A stretch of 6,759 bases of DNA from Candidatus Poseidoniales archaeon. Lineage in GTDB: Archaea; Thermoplasmatota; Poseidoniia; Poseidoniales; Thalassarchaeaceae. The stretch is taken from the NCBI GenBank assembly GCA_022447885.1, contig JAKUTA010000066.1:1-6759 (forward strand), read 5' to 3'. The position numbers were made by a program, and so were the translations under genes. The notes under the pieces are model-generated. The model did not search any database and had not been told where the DNA came from. It saw nothing but the letters and a program-made list of their open reading frames with translations. Positions 6,759 to 6,759 of the stretch are shown here, piece by piece; position 1 is the first letter of the stretch, and the number at the start of each line of letters is the position of its first letter.

Positions 6759-6759
6759 G

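Noticed and set aside
1..6759. Mobile element, CRISPR array, tRNA or other RNA gene
   Set aside because: No transposase or integrase motif, regularly spaced repeat, terminal inverted repeat or cloverleaf-like segment was seen, and nearly all bases are accounted for by protein genes.

Overview
The window looks like a piece of a high-GC bacterial chromosome. Third codon positions are strongly G/C, genes are tightly packed, and the gene content (fused Fe-S/NrfD subunit, Asp-box protein) would fit an actinobacterium. The lineage is inferred from style only; there is no rRNA or marker gene to settle it. No RNA gene, CRISPR array, insertion sequence or integrase is visible.

Layout from left to right: the 3' part of a thiolase gene on the + strand (1-468). 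It meets head-on, with 6 bases between stop codons, a block of genes all on the - strand. In transcription order (right to left) these are: an Asp-box (BNR-repeat) beta-propeller protein (5487-6632), whose frame continues upstream across an in-frame TAG to the window edge; a fused four-cluster ferredoxin plus NrfD-type membrane protein (4107-5438); a cytoplasmic-type molybdopterin oxidoreductase (1308-4097); and a TauE/SafE-type membrane exporter (475-1302).

The last three genes, with gaps of 9 and 5 bases, form a compact operon best read as a SoeABC-like sulfite:quinone oxidoreductase with a sulfite (or sulfonate) exporter. The catalytic subunit has the N-terminal 4Fe-4S Cys set, a candidate Cys ligand for Mo and no Tat signal. 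The electron-transfer subunit carries 16 Cys for four 4Fe-4S clusters and is joined to a shortened NrfD-like anchor of about six helices. Electrons from sulfite would pass through the Fe-S chain to the quinone pool, and the exporter would relieve excess sulfite. The substrate is inferred from family resemblance and context; a polysulfide/thiosulfate-type reductase of the same superfamily remains possible.

Most worth a second look: the B-C fusion with its short membrane part and B-C-A gene order; the in-frame TAG that cuts the propeller gene from its probable secreted N-terminus; and a small imperfect hairpin directly before the start codon of the fused subunit gene. I did not find evidence for a wholly new system.
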